Shown: piece after piece, positions 35,785-47,321 of the stretch
How positions within the stretch are numbered: the first letter of the stretch is position 1
Layout: every line of letters starts with the position of its first letter
Source of the DNA: Elmis aenea
Taxonomy: Eukaryota > Arthropoda > Insecta > Coleoptera > Elmidae
Direction of reading: 5' to 3'
DNA: 64,000 nucleotides
NCBI GenBank assembly: GCA_947652605.1
Contig: OX393582.1
Coordinates: 14,222,544-14,286,543 of the forward strand
Program-made: the position numbers and the translations under genes
Notes under the pieces: generated by a model
Seen by the model: only the letters and a program-made list of their open reading frames with translations
Told to the model about the DNA's origin: nothing
Database searches by the model: none

Positions 35785-36579
35785 TAGGGATTGCAATCCC
35801 GATCAAATTTTACGATCCCGGGATTTCGGGATTGAAGATGTTTTAATCCCGGGATCCCGGGATTATATATAATGTGAAGTATTTGCTTAAAAACAGAAGC
35901 TAATGCAGTGTATATATATTTTTTGATTACAAATGATTTACATAATTATTGAATAATTTAGTAATTACCAATTATTTTTATTAACTTTTTATTTAATTTG
36001 TTTCCTCTATAATTTCTGTTAATTTGTTTTAATTATATCATAGGTGCAAAGATGTTAATAATAATTGAAATATATATATATACTACCGTACCTATTACGT
36101 TTTATTATTATAGAAATAATCGAATTATTAGATATAACATTTAAATAAATGAAATTAAACTTATTATACATTAGAATACTTAATTACATAAACATAAATT
36201 TGCTGAAACTGTTAAAAACTCAAACAAAGCACAACTTTAATTCACTAAAAATTTAAAAAATAGACTGTTTTATAAGTAACAAAAATAAAAGAAATTAGGA
36301 TGATTATTATCTTAGACAAGAATTTTTTTAAATTTTGTTATCATACAAAGACGGCGAGCGGCGACGTAAACAAGCTTAAACTTGCAAAATTGCATCGTTC
36401 AACTTATTCACGTTGAGTAGATACCAACTATGAGCAATTTTTTTTACAAAACAATGTACTTATAGTTAAATTTTTTAAATCCCGAAAATCCCGGGATTCT
36501 ACTTTTAAAATCCCGGAATTTTCGAGACCAAAGAGCGACCGGGATCCCGGGATCCCAAATCCCGTGATTGCAATCCCTA
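35785..36579. mobile_element. hAT MITE, TAGGGATTGCAATCCC family, copy 1
   Basis: Both termini are TAGGGATTGCAATCCC (inverted), itself containing a GGGATTGCAATCCC palindrome. The flanking duplication is CTTGCAAG at 35777-35784 and 36580-36587, fitting the hAT target preference nTnnnnAn. Both ends carry runs of ATCCCGGGAT-type words. 795 bp, noncoding. Confidence 0.92.
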
Positions 36580-36594
36580 CTTGCAAGGTATATG

Positions 36595-37747
36595 CAGGAT
36601 GATTGATTGAGACCAGGACTTAACAATATTTGAAGAATGAAAAAGGGTATGAATCTGAAATTTTGGTTATGACCATGATGGCATCTGATCTGTTTAATGA
36701 AAATATTTTCAATATGGCGACACTTCCGGAAATACCGGAAGTTGACGTCTACTTTCTTATTTCAAATACAATGATTTATTTTTTATTGCGTATTTGGATT
36801 TAAAACGCTATTTTAGAGGGACTTTTATTGGCATTTCCTATACCTAAGTGCAGTAATTTTTTAGATTTTTGGACATTTTTGAAAATTTTTTGATGATCAT
36901 CGTGAGGCTTAATATTATCTCTAACGCCGCCATTTTTGAAGAAAAAACGCTTAAATTTAGACCATGCCTAAAAGAAACCTTGGAGTACATCCTGGAATTT
37001 TCGCAAGCGATGCATTACTTACAGGGTGTCCAAAATTTAATTTTCTTTCAATACAACTTCAGACCACTAAAACTCATTTTTTTCAAATACAATGCCCAAA
37101 CTTTTTTTTTTCATTCATTAATGCAAAATTACATTCTGCATCAATCTGTATTAGCGTTTCCTATACCTATCTGCAACAATTTTCGAGTTATTAAGAATTT
37201 TTGATAAAGTTAAGAGAAATTGCAACATTTTTCAATAGCAAGCCTTGGATATGACAACAAATGCCAATATTAATAACTGTAAACCACTTTTATTGCGTTT
37301 GTCTGAAGAATCCATGAAAATGTAAGTAATGCATCGATTGCAAAAATTTCAGGATGTACTCCAAGGTCTCTTCTAGGCATGGTCTAAATTTTAGCTTTTT
37401 TTCTTCAAAAATGGCGGCGTTAGATAATATTAAGCATCACGATGAAAATCAAAAATTTTTCAAAAAAGTCCAAAAATCTAAAAAATGACTGCACTTAGGT
37501 ATGGGGAATGCCAATAAAAGTCCCTCTAAAATAACGTTTTATATCCAAATACGCAATAAAAAATAGACCATTGTATTTGAAATAAGAACGTAGACGTCAA
37601 CTTCTGGTATTTCCGGAAGTGTTGCCATCTTGAAAATATTATCAATAAATAGATCAGATTCCACTATGGTCATAACCAAAATATCAAATCCATACCCTTT
37701 TTCATTCTTTATATATTTTTATGTCCCGGTCTCAATCAATCACCCTG
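36595..37747. mobile_element. Palindromic CAGGATGATTGATTGAGACC element
   Basis: Ends CAGGATGATTGATTGAGACC and GGTCTCAATCAATCACCCTG. Arms of about 430 bp, conserved in both orientations, are separated by a ~270-bp centre. A CAGGGTGTCC word lies at the inner end of the left arm (37022). The left end sits only 8 bp from the target duplication of the preceding hAT copy. Confidence 0.8.
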
Positions 37748-38589
37748 TATTTGGTACAAATTTTGGCTTGTGAAATTCTTCTTTCACTTAAAGGCGTATA
37801 CTAAAGTTTCAAGGAGCAAGATTCGGGTTACGAGTTATAAAAGAAACACAAATACACCGTTAATGGAAGAATTCGCATATAAAGTTTTGAATGATAACAA
37901 TGCACGTTGCATCTTAAATAACAGTGAAATGCTTTCTCCAAGAGTAGCATAAAGCGACTTTTTTAAAACTGTATTGTCGCAAAACGCATTAGGGGATATA
38001 GCCAAAAAGAGTGGTAGTGCTAGTACACAAAGCTCAGAATAAGACAAAAATAATAAGCAGGAAAGTCTTATTTAAACCACAGCTTTCTTTAAATAAAATT
38101 TACACGTTTTCAAGGAGCTTTCTTGAATGGTTTTTGCATTATAAACAAGCTTTTTCAAACACCGTCTTAGTGCATGTAAATGAGTTATAACTTATAACAC
38201 ACGATAAGCAAAACGCACGCTTGTCTAGAAATGTCAAAGTGGGCTTACGTCAAAATTGACAAGACAACGTAATTACATGTGTATATTAACCCAAAAGCCG
38301 TTAAAATCATAAGTATTATGTGATCGTAGAAAAAGTAAGCCACATAACACGAGTTGTAAAGCAATTAGGCACTCGTGGAACTTTTCCACTAGTTCACAAA
38401 TTTTTGTGGTAAAATATCATTGTAGATATTAAGTGTCATTAAAATCAGAAGACAAAATACTATGCGATTATGAGATTAATTTTTTTTGCCGTCTTTAAAA
38501 AAATAAAGTTGATGATGTTTTTGAAGAGCCGAAACGTTGTTGGAAATTTAATGTTATCTCAAAATATAAAGCGTAAGCAGTTGCCATGG
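37748..38589. other. Unassigned noncoding stretch
   Basis: No supported feature. The opposed short frames near 37770-38047 look like chance. Confidence 0.4.
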
Positions 38590-38767
38590 AGAAGTGCTTC
38601 CAGATTGTCGATATCTTAAAAAATGTAGGAAATAGGACAAAAAAAAACGAATTTTTCAGTTTTTTTTTGAATAACTTTTGAACTAAGACAGCTATGAAAA
38701 TTTTCTTTGCAGATATTTGATGAGAATCTAATTTAGCAACTTGGCCCTAATTTAACCGACCTCGTAG
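38590..38767. repeat. Arm of a CAGGGTGTCCTAAATTCGAG-type element (right, inner part)
   Basis: Reverse complement of 33074-33310. It is interrupted after GTAG by a hAT MITE and resumes at 40476 (40476-40522, ending GGGACACCCTGTA). The interruption point and its duplication show that this element was present first. Confidence 0.75.
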
Positions 38768-38775
38768 CTCTTAAG

Positions 38776-40467
38776 TAGGGATTGCAATCCCGGGATTCGG
38801 GATCCCGGTCGCTTTTTAGTCTCGAAAATACCGGGATTTTAAATGTAGAATCCCGGGATTTTCGGGATTTAAAAATTTTAACTACAAGTACATTATTTTG
38901 TAAAAAAAATTGCTCATAGTTGGTATCTACTGAACGCGAATATGTTAAACGATGCAATTTTGCAAGTTTAAGCTTGTTTATGTCGCCGCTCGCCATCTTA
39001 TGTATGATAACAAAATTTTAAAAAAATGCTTGTACTAAGATAATAATCATCCTAATTTCTTTAATTTTTGTTTCTTATACAACAGTATATTTTTTAAATT
39101 TTTAGTGAATTAAAGTTGTGCTTTTTTTGAGTTTTTAACAGTTTCAGCAAATTTATGTTTATGTAATTATGTATTCTAATGTATAGACTAATAAATTTAT
39201 TCAAATATATTTCATTTATTCAAATGTTATATCTAATAGTTTAATTATTTCTATAATAATAAAACATAATAGGGTAGGTATATACAGGGTGTTTGAAATT
39301 CGAGTTTAAGCATGGGGATCTCGCTTATTATAATAGCTAGAGTATAGGTTTAAATTTGGCAAAGTTGCTAAATTTGGTGCTTATTGATAATCCAAAGAGA
39401 AATTGGAAATATCTCAAACGGTATCCGAGAAAATTAGGAAAAACTGGAAAGTCGATTTTTGAAAATCGTTTATAGCTCCTTTGGAGTTTGAAATATTTTA
39501 AATGTGTAAAAAAGTTGCCCAAGCAACTTTTTAAGCCGAATCGGATGGTGGTCACAAATTTTTCCTAGGCAGATTCGTTTTTGTTTTAGACAACCGACTT
39601 TGTTTTTTCTTATGGGCAGCATATCGCGTTTTTCTTCGTTATTAAAGTTCATTTTTACTACTAACAGGCCTTCAAAACTTTTAGTTTGTTGATCGGTTGT
39701 CATGGAAACAACATAAACTACAATGACCGGCCAACCTGATTTATAATGGTTATTGTTTAAAACGAATTTTTTGAAATTTGACAATGAAAGAAAAAGTAAA
39801 ATAACATGTGTGATACATCAATGGATTTAGAAAAATAAATGCTATTTGATTATGTAAATAGCAAAACTTGCGCCCATAAGAAAAAACAAAGTTGGTTGTC
39901 ATAAAACAAAAACGAATCGATCTAGGAAAAATTTGTGACTACCATCCGATTCGGCTTAAAAAGTTGCTTGGGCAATGTTTTAACACATTTGAAATATTTC
40001 ATACTCCAACGGAGTTATAGACGATTTTCAAAAATTGTATTTTCCAGTTTTTTCTCATTTTCTCGGATACCGTTTGAGATATTTCCAACTTCTCTTTGGA
40101 TTATTAATGAGCATCAAATTTAGCAACTTTGCCAAATTTAAACCTATACTCTAGCTATTATAATAAGCGAGATCCCCATGCTTAAACTCGAATTTCAAAC
40201 ACCCTGTATATTTATATATTTTTCAATTAATATTAACAGAAATTATAGAGGAAACAAATTAAATAAAAAGTTAATAAAAATAAATGATAATTACTAAATT
40301 ATTCAATAATTATGTAAATTATTTGCAATTCTAAAAAAAATTATATACACTGCATTAGCTTCAGTTTTTAAGCAAATACTTCACATAATATATAATCCCG
40401 GGATCGTACAACAACTTCAATCCCGAAATCCCGGGATCGTAAAATTTGATCGGGATTGCAATCCCTA
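38776..40467. mobile_element. hAT MITE, TAGGGATTGCAATCCC family, copy 2 (inverted, split by nested element)
   Basis: Same termini as copy 1, flanked by CTCTTAAG at 38768-38775 and 40468-40475, again fitting nTnnnnAn. The interior matches copy 1 in reverse orientation. Removing the nested 39285-40206 element leaves about 770 bp, close to copy 1. It is inserted in the arm of an older CAGGGTGTCC element, which is restored across the TSD. Confidence 0.92.
39285..40206. mobile_element. CAGGGTGTTTGAAATTCGAG palindromic element nested in the hAT MITE
   Basis: Ends CAGGGTGTTTGAAATTCGAG and the complement, flanked by TATA on both sides. 922 bp with arms of over 350 bp. The most complete copy of the family seen at 1-34, 17876-18557 and 22416-23093. 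Confidence 0.9.
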
Positions 40468-40475
40468 CTCTTAAG

Positions 40476-40522
40476 ATAAGCGAGATCCCCATGCATTTAC
40501 TCGAATTTGGGACACCCTGTAT
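40476..40522. repeat. Terminal part of the older CAGGGTGTCC element
   Basis: Continues 38590-38767 after the hAT insertion and ends GGGACACCCTGTA. Confidence 0.7.
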
Positions 40523-41223
40523 AACTGCTACGGTTTTTGTTTATATTTGCAAACTCACGTGTGTATGTAAATAGCCCTTGTAGTCTGTACAATTAATGAA
40601 ATTGCTGGCTAACATGCGGTCGTTGTTAATAGAGGTTAGGCTGACGAGCCGCAGACGTCCTGTAGGTGTAGACTGACCTTTATCTCTTAATCAAATGGCC
40701 ATTTTGGGAAGAGATTTCATCGCAAATTCGCATGTGTGCAACGACCGGCTCTAATTAATCGCGAATGTACTTCGAAAGGTTCAAGACCGACAAAACCGTT
40801 TAATTCGCGTAATCTTTTAAAACCTTTTTAACCCAAATACGTTATTAACTGTACCATCAAAATTATTCACGGTCGAATAATTAAATTAATTTTGATAATT
40901 AAGCTATATAATATTTACAAATTTACAAATTATTCGACTACTGTAAACTCTCTAAACACAAAAGTGATTGCATTATTAATGGATATTAATGGAACCTTTT
41001 CCAAATAGGAGCTTACTCGTTTTAATTATTTAAACCAAACAAGTCCATATGAAATTTATTAAAACTAAATTACAACAAATAGTAGAGAACGGACTGTATT
41101 TTATTCTGGCCGTCGTGTCGACAGGTGTAACAATGCAAAGTTTTTTGTTTGTAAAAATGTAAACAAGCAGTAATGAAACAGTTTGTTTAAAAATTTTTGA
41201 ACAAAACTTAATAAGCCCGGCTG
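40523..41223. other. Repeat-free stretch
   Basis: 40605-40800 is GC-richer (GAGCCGCAGACGTCC, CGACCGGCTC, ATTAATCGCGAATG) and contains no transposon sequence I recognise. A second candidate regulatory island. Confidence 0.35.
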
Positions 41224-42423
41224 TACAGGGTGGTCCAAATTCGATGGGATTGCATGGGTATCTCGGTTAATATTTAAGATAGAGAAACGGTTAAATTACC
41301 AAAAATGTGCAGTTTTTTGAGACAAACTCAGAACCGTTTTCAAAAATATTCTATCATTTCCGGTTTTCGAGTTATCGAATAAAAAGTGTTTTTTTGTCAT
41401 ATTAATAATGTGTCATATCTCCGTTATTGTTGTAAATATTAAAAATATTTATTAAGATTATTTTTGGATATTTTTATGTTTAATTTAATTATACTAAAAA
41501 AAAAAATTTTACGCTCGCCGTTAAAAAGTTATGAAACAAACTTACCTTTTTTTAAATGGAAACGATAGTTGGCTATGACCTATTTAAATTTCTCATTTTT
41601 TTCTCATTTTAAATATATAAAGGTTGATGTATTTATTTTTAACAATACGCAAGTTATGAAGGTTTTTTAGTTTTTTTTTAAAAGAAAATCATAGTAGGCT
41701 GTGAAAACAAAAAATAAACAAGGTGTAAAACTTTATAAAATTCATGTGGTACAAGTTACCAAGGTTTTTTAATTTGTTATTGAGATAAATACGAAATTTT
41801 TTGAACATAAGATAAACAACAATATCCTACATTACTGCTGTTACCGACTATATCGTTGTTTTCTTATTTTCAAATATTTACAATGTTTATCTCCACAAAA
41901 AATTAAAAAACCTTGGTAACTTGTACCACATGAGTTTTGTAAGGTTTTGCCTACTATGATTTTCTTAAAAAAAAACCTAAAAAACCTTCATAACTTGCGT
42001 ATTATTAAAAATAAATACATCGACCCTTATATATTTGGAATGAGAAAAAAAATTGGAATTTAAATAGGTTATAGCCAACTATCGTTCCCATTTAAAAAAA
42101 AGTAAGTTTGTGTCATAACTTTTTAACGGCGAGCGTAAAATTTTTTTTTTTAGTATAATCAAATTAAACATAAAAATATCCAAAAACAATCTTAATAAAT
42201 ATTTTTGATATTTACAACAATAACGGAGATATGACACATTATTAATATGACAAAAAAACACTTTTTATTCGATAACTCGAAAACCGGAAATGATAGAATA
42301 TTTTTGAAAACGGTTCTGAGTTTGTCTCAAAAAACTGCACATTTTTGGTAATTTAACCGTTTCTCTATCTTAAATATTAACCGAGATACCCATGCAATCC
42401 CATCGAATTTGGACCACCCTGTA
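41224..42423. mobile_element. Complete CAGGGTGGTCCAAA palindromic element
   Basis: TA-CAGGGTGGTCCAAATTCGA ... TTTGGACCACCCTG-TA. About 1.2 kb, with arms near 550 bp folding around a centre near 41850. This copy defines the family also seen at 29331 and 51350. Noncoding; the AT-rich frames within the arms mirror each other. Confidence 0.92.
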
Positions 42424-42569
42424 CAAAGCTCTGTCAAAATTAACCGGTCAGTTAACTATCGAGAGCCAAGCAATTAACTTGATGTTACAGTGAAGGCGAC
42501 GCATGCAGATCCTTTAACATTAATTTAACGGAGCTTTGTGTGACCAGACGTTGAAGATCAATATAAAAC

Positions 42570-42633
42570 TATCCTTGCCCATCGAATATCCACATCCTTA
42601 CCCATTACCCAAGTGCCTCTAACGGTCCAAGGG
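42570..42633 (+). repeat. SINE body fragment
   Basis: Shares the ATCCACATCC-TACCCATTA...CCTCTAACG segment with the SINE at 18980-19200. The tRNA-like head is missing. Confidence 0.5.
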
Positions 42634-42979
42634 CCGTGCGTCCCACGAGGGGGCAATTGGAATATTTTTGGGGGCAATTAAAAAACGATATATGTTTTAT
42701 AACCTACAAAGTGTAATATAATTAATTTATCGTCATCGAAGAAAGTTAAATTAAAAACAGTTTTAACTATGTTCCTTTTTTATTTGAAGTATCTATTCAT
42801 ACTATATTTTTTCGGAATTTTGTTAAGCTAGATGGGGCATTAAAACCTTTAGGGCGTTGAGGTGCGAAATGATTCAGAAAAAGTCGGACAACACTGCACT
42901 AGATAGTAATAATCTCAGGGAAACTATGTATATCATACAAAAATATGTAAGATGGATTAAATTACTCAGGAAAAAAATA
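42634..42979. other. Unassigned noncoding stretch
   Basis: No supported feature beyond the SINE fragment that precedes it. Confidence 0.35.
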
Positions 42980-43478
42980 TTTATTTTATTTATTTAGTCA
43001 TGAGTTCTGTTGAGTTGTGTTGTGTTAATTTTTTTCCATGATCGCTTCTTCTTCTTTTCCTTTTATGCTTCTGGTATTCGAAGTACCTATTCTTATTTCT
43101 ATTTTTATCATTTTTAATATCTGGTGCTTTAATTGCTATCTGTTTTTCCTTATTCATGTCCATTTTCGTGTAGTGTTCGTGCCATTTTTTCCGTCCTTAG
43201 TTTTTTTGCTGTAGCTCCTCTTTCTCTTCATTCCATAGCTAGATGTTATTATCTACGATTAGTTTTTGATAAGCTACTCTGATTTTTTTGCCCTTTTTTC
43301 TTCCTTTTTCTGCCTCTTCTCTGATTTTTCTTTGTATTTCTCTTTCTTTTCCTGTTAGGTCATTGTCTATGTTAACGTTTTGACCTTTTAATCTGCTCTT
43401 ATACTGCATTATCTTTATTTTGTCCTTCCATTTACTTATCGTTGCTATTGTCATACTTTTTCCATATTTTTGACCCAC
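42980..43478 (-). pseudogene. Non-LTR retrotransposon fragment: ORF1 tail, ORF2 start and 3' end
   Basis: The minus strand carries IDNDLTGKEREIQRKIREEA followed by a basic KGRKKGKKIRVAYQKLIVD segment. This is the ORF1 C-terminus seen in insect Jockey/CR1-like elements (LxGxxIYIDxDLTxxERxIQxxLR). Further down the minus strand RIGTSNTRSIKGKEEE resembles the start of the ORF2 endonuclease (xGTWNVRSL). It then jumps to a TAAATAAATAAAATAAATA tail near 42980-43000. Most of ORF2 is missing, so this is an internally deleted copy. Confidence 0.6.
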
Positions 43479-43509
43479 CTCATAAAACTGTTTGATGTTT
43501 ACTTTGACT

Positions 43510-44681
43510 CAGGGACTAAAAACGAAAAAAATTCCGTTCGTTTCTGTTCGGAACGCAAAACGACATATATCGTTTTCGTTCTTTTCGTTCTAACCGAAAA
43601 AATTCTTTTTTCGTTTTCGTGAACCGAAATAATAACGGTTAAAACCGGCTTTGCAATATTTTTCTGTCGTCAAAAAATCAATTTTTTTTCTAGTCACCAC
43701 AACCCTCTATAAGTACCATAACAATATTTGCGTCTCAACTAAAATATAAACGATGACGATGGGGTTTGATGCTCACGGACAGCATATTTTAAACTGGCGA
43801 ACCATCGCCAAATTAAATTTACCAAATCGTTAAACACATTAACATTTAACCATTTTATTAAGTTTAACACCCGTAAGGTGCAAAAACACAACATGATTAG
43901 GTTAAATTAGACACACGATCTTTATCTAAAAATATGAAAATATAGCAAGTGCTGTTTTAAATTTGTTTTAGTACTAAAAATCTATGCATTTGAATTAAAT
44001 AAGATCCTGCTGTAATTATTTAAAAAGACAAAAGAATGAATTCAAGTGGATAATTTACTAAATGTTATAAATAAAAAAGATTTAAAAAAAAAAACTTATA
44101 ATAGCTTGAAATATACTTTAACTTTATAGTTTGTACATACCATACAATATACATTTTCACATTCCGTTAAATCTTACTAGCAACACATCTTCCAATAAAT
44201 CTTCTTATATATTATTCCTTTTCGAAGTAAGAATAAATTTTACTATTATTGTGTCTAAACGCAAATAAAACATACACATTGATAATATATATCCAATCAA
44301 GTGTGTATTCTATATTGATGATCTAAAAAACAAATTAGAATTAGAGAATATCTGTACCGTTAATTGTGTAATTGCAAGTATAAATAATAAAGTTGTTAAT
44401 ACATATTCACGTAAATATATGGAGAAAAGTGAAGCTCACTTATTTCAAGTGAGATTTTTTACTTCCTCGTGGAGTCTCTCAGCACAGAAGGTAAATTCGC
44501 GTTTGTGTTTAACAAATAAAATTGAAATAGCGACAAAACCGGTTAAAACCGGTTTTGGAAAATATTTATTTCGTTTTCGTTCTTGAACGAAAAATAATAA
44601 TTTCGTTTTCGTTTTCGTTCTTAAAAAAATTTCGGTTAATTTCGTTTAACGTTTTCGTTTTCGTTCCGTTCTCAGTCCCTG
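43510..44681. mobile_element. hAT element (CAGGGACT ends) with GTTTTCGTT-rich subtermini
   Basis: Begins CAGGGACTAAAAACG, ends ...CTCAGTCCCTG, and is flanked by identical CTTTGACT at 43502-43509 and 44682-44689. The ~170 bp next to each end are packed with CGTTTTCGTTC-type words, mostly in one orientation at the right end, plus AACCGGTTTTAACCGG-like words. 1172 bp, no transposase. Confidence 0.9.
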
Positions 44682-44689
44682 CTTTGACT

Positions 44690-45257
44690 CCTAAATTTTG
44701 ATCTAGAAATTCTTCCATACCTGCTGTCCCGTTACTTTTATTAAATTATACGTAATAAAATTACACCAGGAAGAACTTACACATAACAAAAATGAGACAG
44801 GGAAAATTACACACGAAATAAACTTCACAAAGAAAAATTACTCATTCGGAATTTCACACTAAAGTAATTACACATTTTAGGACAAGCTATGCAGTAATTC
44901 GGCACAAGCAGAAGGGGATTTCTCAAAAATTAACATAACATGCTCAGATAAGAAAAGTAGCTTAATTGTTTATAAGTCCAGATATCCACCAATATAATTT
45001 TAAGTTCAAATATTTCATGTGACAACCAAACATTAATATAATTTAATCGAATTAGAGAGAAAAATGTATCACTTTGTTATTGTTACAAATAATAGTACAT
45101 GCCATCAAATATTAAATATTTTCAATTAAAATTAAACACTCAAAATTTAAAAAAAAAGTGAAATTACTTCAGTGTGAAATTTCGAATGTTTTTTCTTGTG
45201 ACTTGTACCTACCTGGTGTAATTTTATCATGAGTAATTTCATTTTGACAACAACAAA
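44690..45257. other. Unassigned noncoding stretch
   Basis: Contains several near-repeats of an AATTACAC/TTACACA word (44760-44880) but no defined element. Confidence 0.4.
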
Positions 45258-45732
45258 TAACGGGTGAATATTATGTTCCAGGCCGATGTTGTTTTTGAAT
45301 AACCCGGAAATGAATCACATTTTTTTAAATTTGGATTTTTTTATTCAATTATTTAACTGATTTACTAAAAATGGTGATATCGACTGGCCCCCGCGATCAC
45401 CCGATTTAACGTCACCCGACTATTTTCTGTGGGGGTACCTGAAAGGAAAAGTCTACGCTAATAAACCAACAACAATTCCAATGCTTCAGGACAATATTCG
45501 ACATGAAATTGCGGAAATAACACGCGAAACGTGCGAGAATGTCATGAAAAATATTATTAAAAGAACAGGCATTTGTAACGCTGCCAGAGGTGGTCACTTG
45601 AGCGATGTCATATTCCATACATAATTGTCATAAGCCTACTGTTGAATAAAAAAATCCAAATTAAAGAAAATGTGATTCATTTCCGGGTTATTCAAAAACA
45701 ACATCGGCCTGGAACGTAATATTCACCCTGTA
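45258..45732. mobile_element. Mariner-type deletion derivative with ~100-bp TIRs
   Basis: Left end ACGGGTGAATATTATGTTCC and right end, reversed, CAGGGTGAATATTACGTTCC. The match continues through AACCCGGAAATGAATCACAT. A TA borders the right end. About 475 bp, of which more than half is the transposase C-terminus below; the rest of the transposase is deleted. Confidence 0.88.
45361..45624 (+). pseudogene. Mariner-like transposase, catalytic third Asp and C-terminus
   Basis: An open stretch reads DWPPRSPDLTSPDYFLWGYL and runs to a TAA at 45622-45624. SPDLTxxDYFLWG is the hallmark of the third catalytic residue in mariner-like transposases; it is followed by KGKVYANKP and a GICNAARGGHLSDVIFHT tail (RGGHxxxxxF). 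No stop codon lies inside this part, but everything upstream, including the first two catalytic residues, is gone. Codon choices are GC-richer than the surroundings. Confidence 0.85.
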
Positions 45733-46852
45733 TTATATTTTCATTTTTCACAACTACCTGTGATAAAAATATTGTTTTTTTAACATTAAAAATTATTAAC
45801 TGACCTCTCAAAAACGGCTGAAGTTCAGCAAAACAGTCGAGCATCAAATAAAAATCTTCAGCGGTAAAAACAATTGCGAAAATAAGATATTTTTCTTATT
45901 ACATAAAAGATGCAACTACTATCGCTTCTTGTGTGCGAATAAACGACGGTGGAGTTAACAATCACATCACGTTCAAATCACTATTGTGACGGCGACGATA
46001 ACCATTACCGCGTAATCCGAATGAGTTATTGCAATTCGAATGCAATCAGATATGTGCATATGTGCTAACACACAACCGTGATGTACTGAAGATGGCAGCG
46101 TGCAGACTTATACTAGACGAACTTTCTTAAGCGAAAGTAGGTCAGATTTATACGCCATACCTTGACTTGACCGTTAGTCAAGTGGAAGAACGTATTGCCA
46201 ATGGATAACGGAAGTTTTTCGCGAAGAAGCTCGGGTTAGTGAACGTTAAGTGAGTGTTACTGGCACCGTCAATTTCTGCTTACGAACCTTTCCACGACAA
46301 TTATCAGTACGCGTGTAAATAAAATTTTGCCACACTGACGAGTTGGAATTTATGAAATATTATATTATACTCGGTGTTATCAATGGCAACAACCGATTAT
46401 GGAGTTCTTCTTAACAATTAGAATGTAACAGGAAAGTTTCGATTGCAACTACCAAGTTATGTTAGTTGAAGGAACTTACGGACCGTAAATATATTATTAT
46501 AGTTATTACCATCACCACTATTACGGCGATAAAAATCAATGTACCACATTGAAATCGCTGAACTGGATCGCTATTGGAATTTTGAACTAAAAGTGAAAGA
46601 TTTACAGTTGAAAACTTACAACACGATTGCATTTTATAAAGTCCTTATGCCTATACGTTTTCATCACCTTTATTAAATAGCTCAAATCCTTATTTCCGTT
46701 AAGCCTTTTTAACACTGCAAGTTATTATGGCAAATTACCTATTCATTTCATTTCTTGTGCTATTTAAATTATTTTCCTAAATTTGAACAAAATAATCTAC
46801 ATGTTATTAGTTCAGTGCTTCGTTAATAATATAAATATTAACGTCAATAAAA
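45733..46852. other. Repeat-free stretch, possible regulatory region
   Basis: 45950-46330 is GC-richer and contains GAAGATGGCAGCG near 46089 (YY1-like AAGATGGC) and a CTTGACT...AGTCAAG inverted pair near 46161. It could hold the missing upstream exon or promoter of pinocchio, but I cannot show that. Confidence 0.3.
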
Positions 46853-47321
46853 TAGTTATTTACGTAACAAGACCGGACTGGTGGAGTAGGCAGTTTTGGG
46901 ACGAGCCGTAGGCGAGTCCTCAAAGGATACGAGCCCAGTAAAAACACTTTACGGGTATGTTACGTACAATATTTTTCTGCGTCCGTCCAGGAAATCAGTT
47001 GTTTCCGATCAATTTTTAGGCTGGAAAATACATCTTTAGTCGCCTAGGCCAGAAAGTAACTGGTTGCCATGGTAATGAGTTGTCTTTACCGGCCTAGGCC
47101 GGAAAGTAACTGGTTGCCATGGTGATGAACTGTTTTGTTGATTTTGCGCTGTCAAAGAAGCGTCATTATACTACCAAGCGACTTTTCACCTGCAGTTTGT
47201 TAAGTTATTGTTTAAATCTGGATTGTGATGATAGTGATTCTGGTGTCAGTGGCGGACGCAGAAAAAATATTGTACGTAACATAGTACTTACCACTTTCTG
47301 GTTTTGTTACGTAAATAACTA
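46853..47321. mobile_element. TAGTTATTTACGTAACAA element, complete copy with inverted ends
   Basis: TAGTTATTTACGTAACAAG at the left and TTGTTACGTAAATAACTA at the right. The inner unit 46972-47266 is bounded by TTTTTCTGCGTCC and GGACGCAGAAAAA and contains two ~46-bp repeats with GGCCTAGGCC cores. It is inverted relative to the unit at 31868-32158. Confidence 0.75.

Noticed and set aside
36869..37204. 111-codon plus-strand frame
   Set aside because: Lies in the arm and centre of the palindromic element 36595-37747 and has no coding character.
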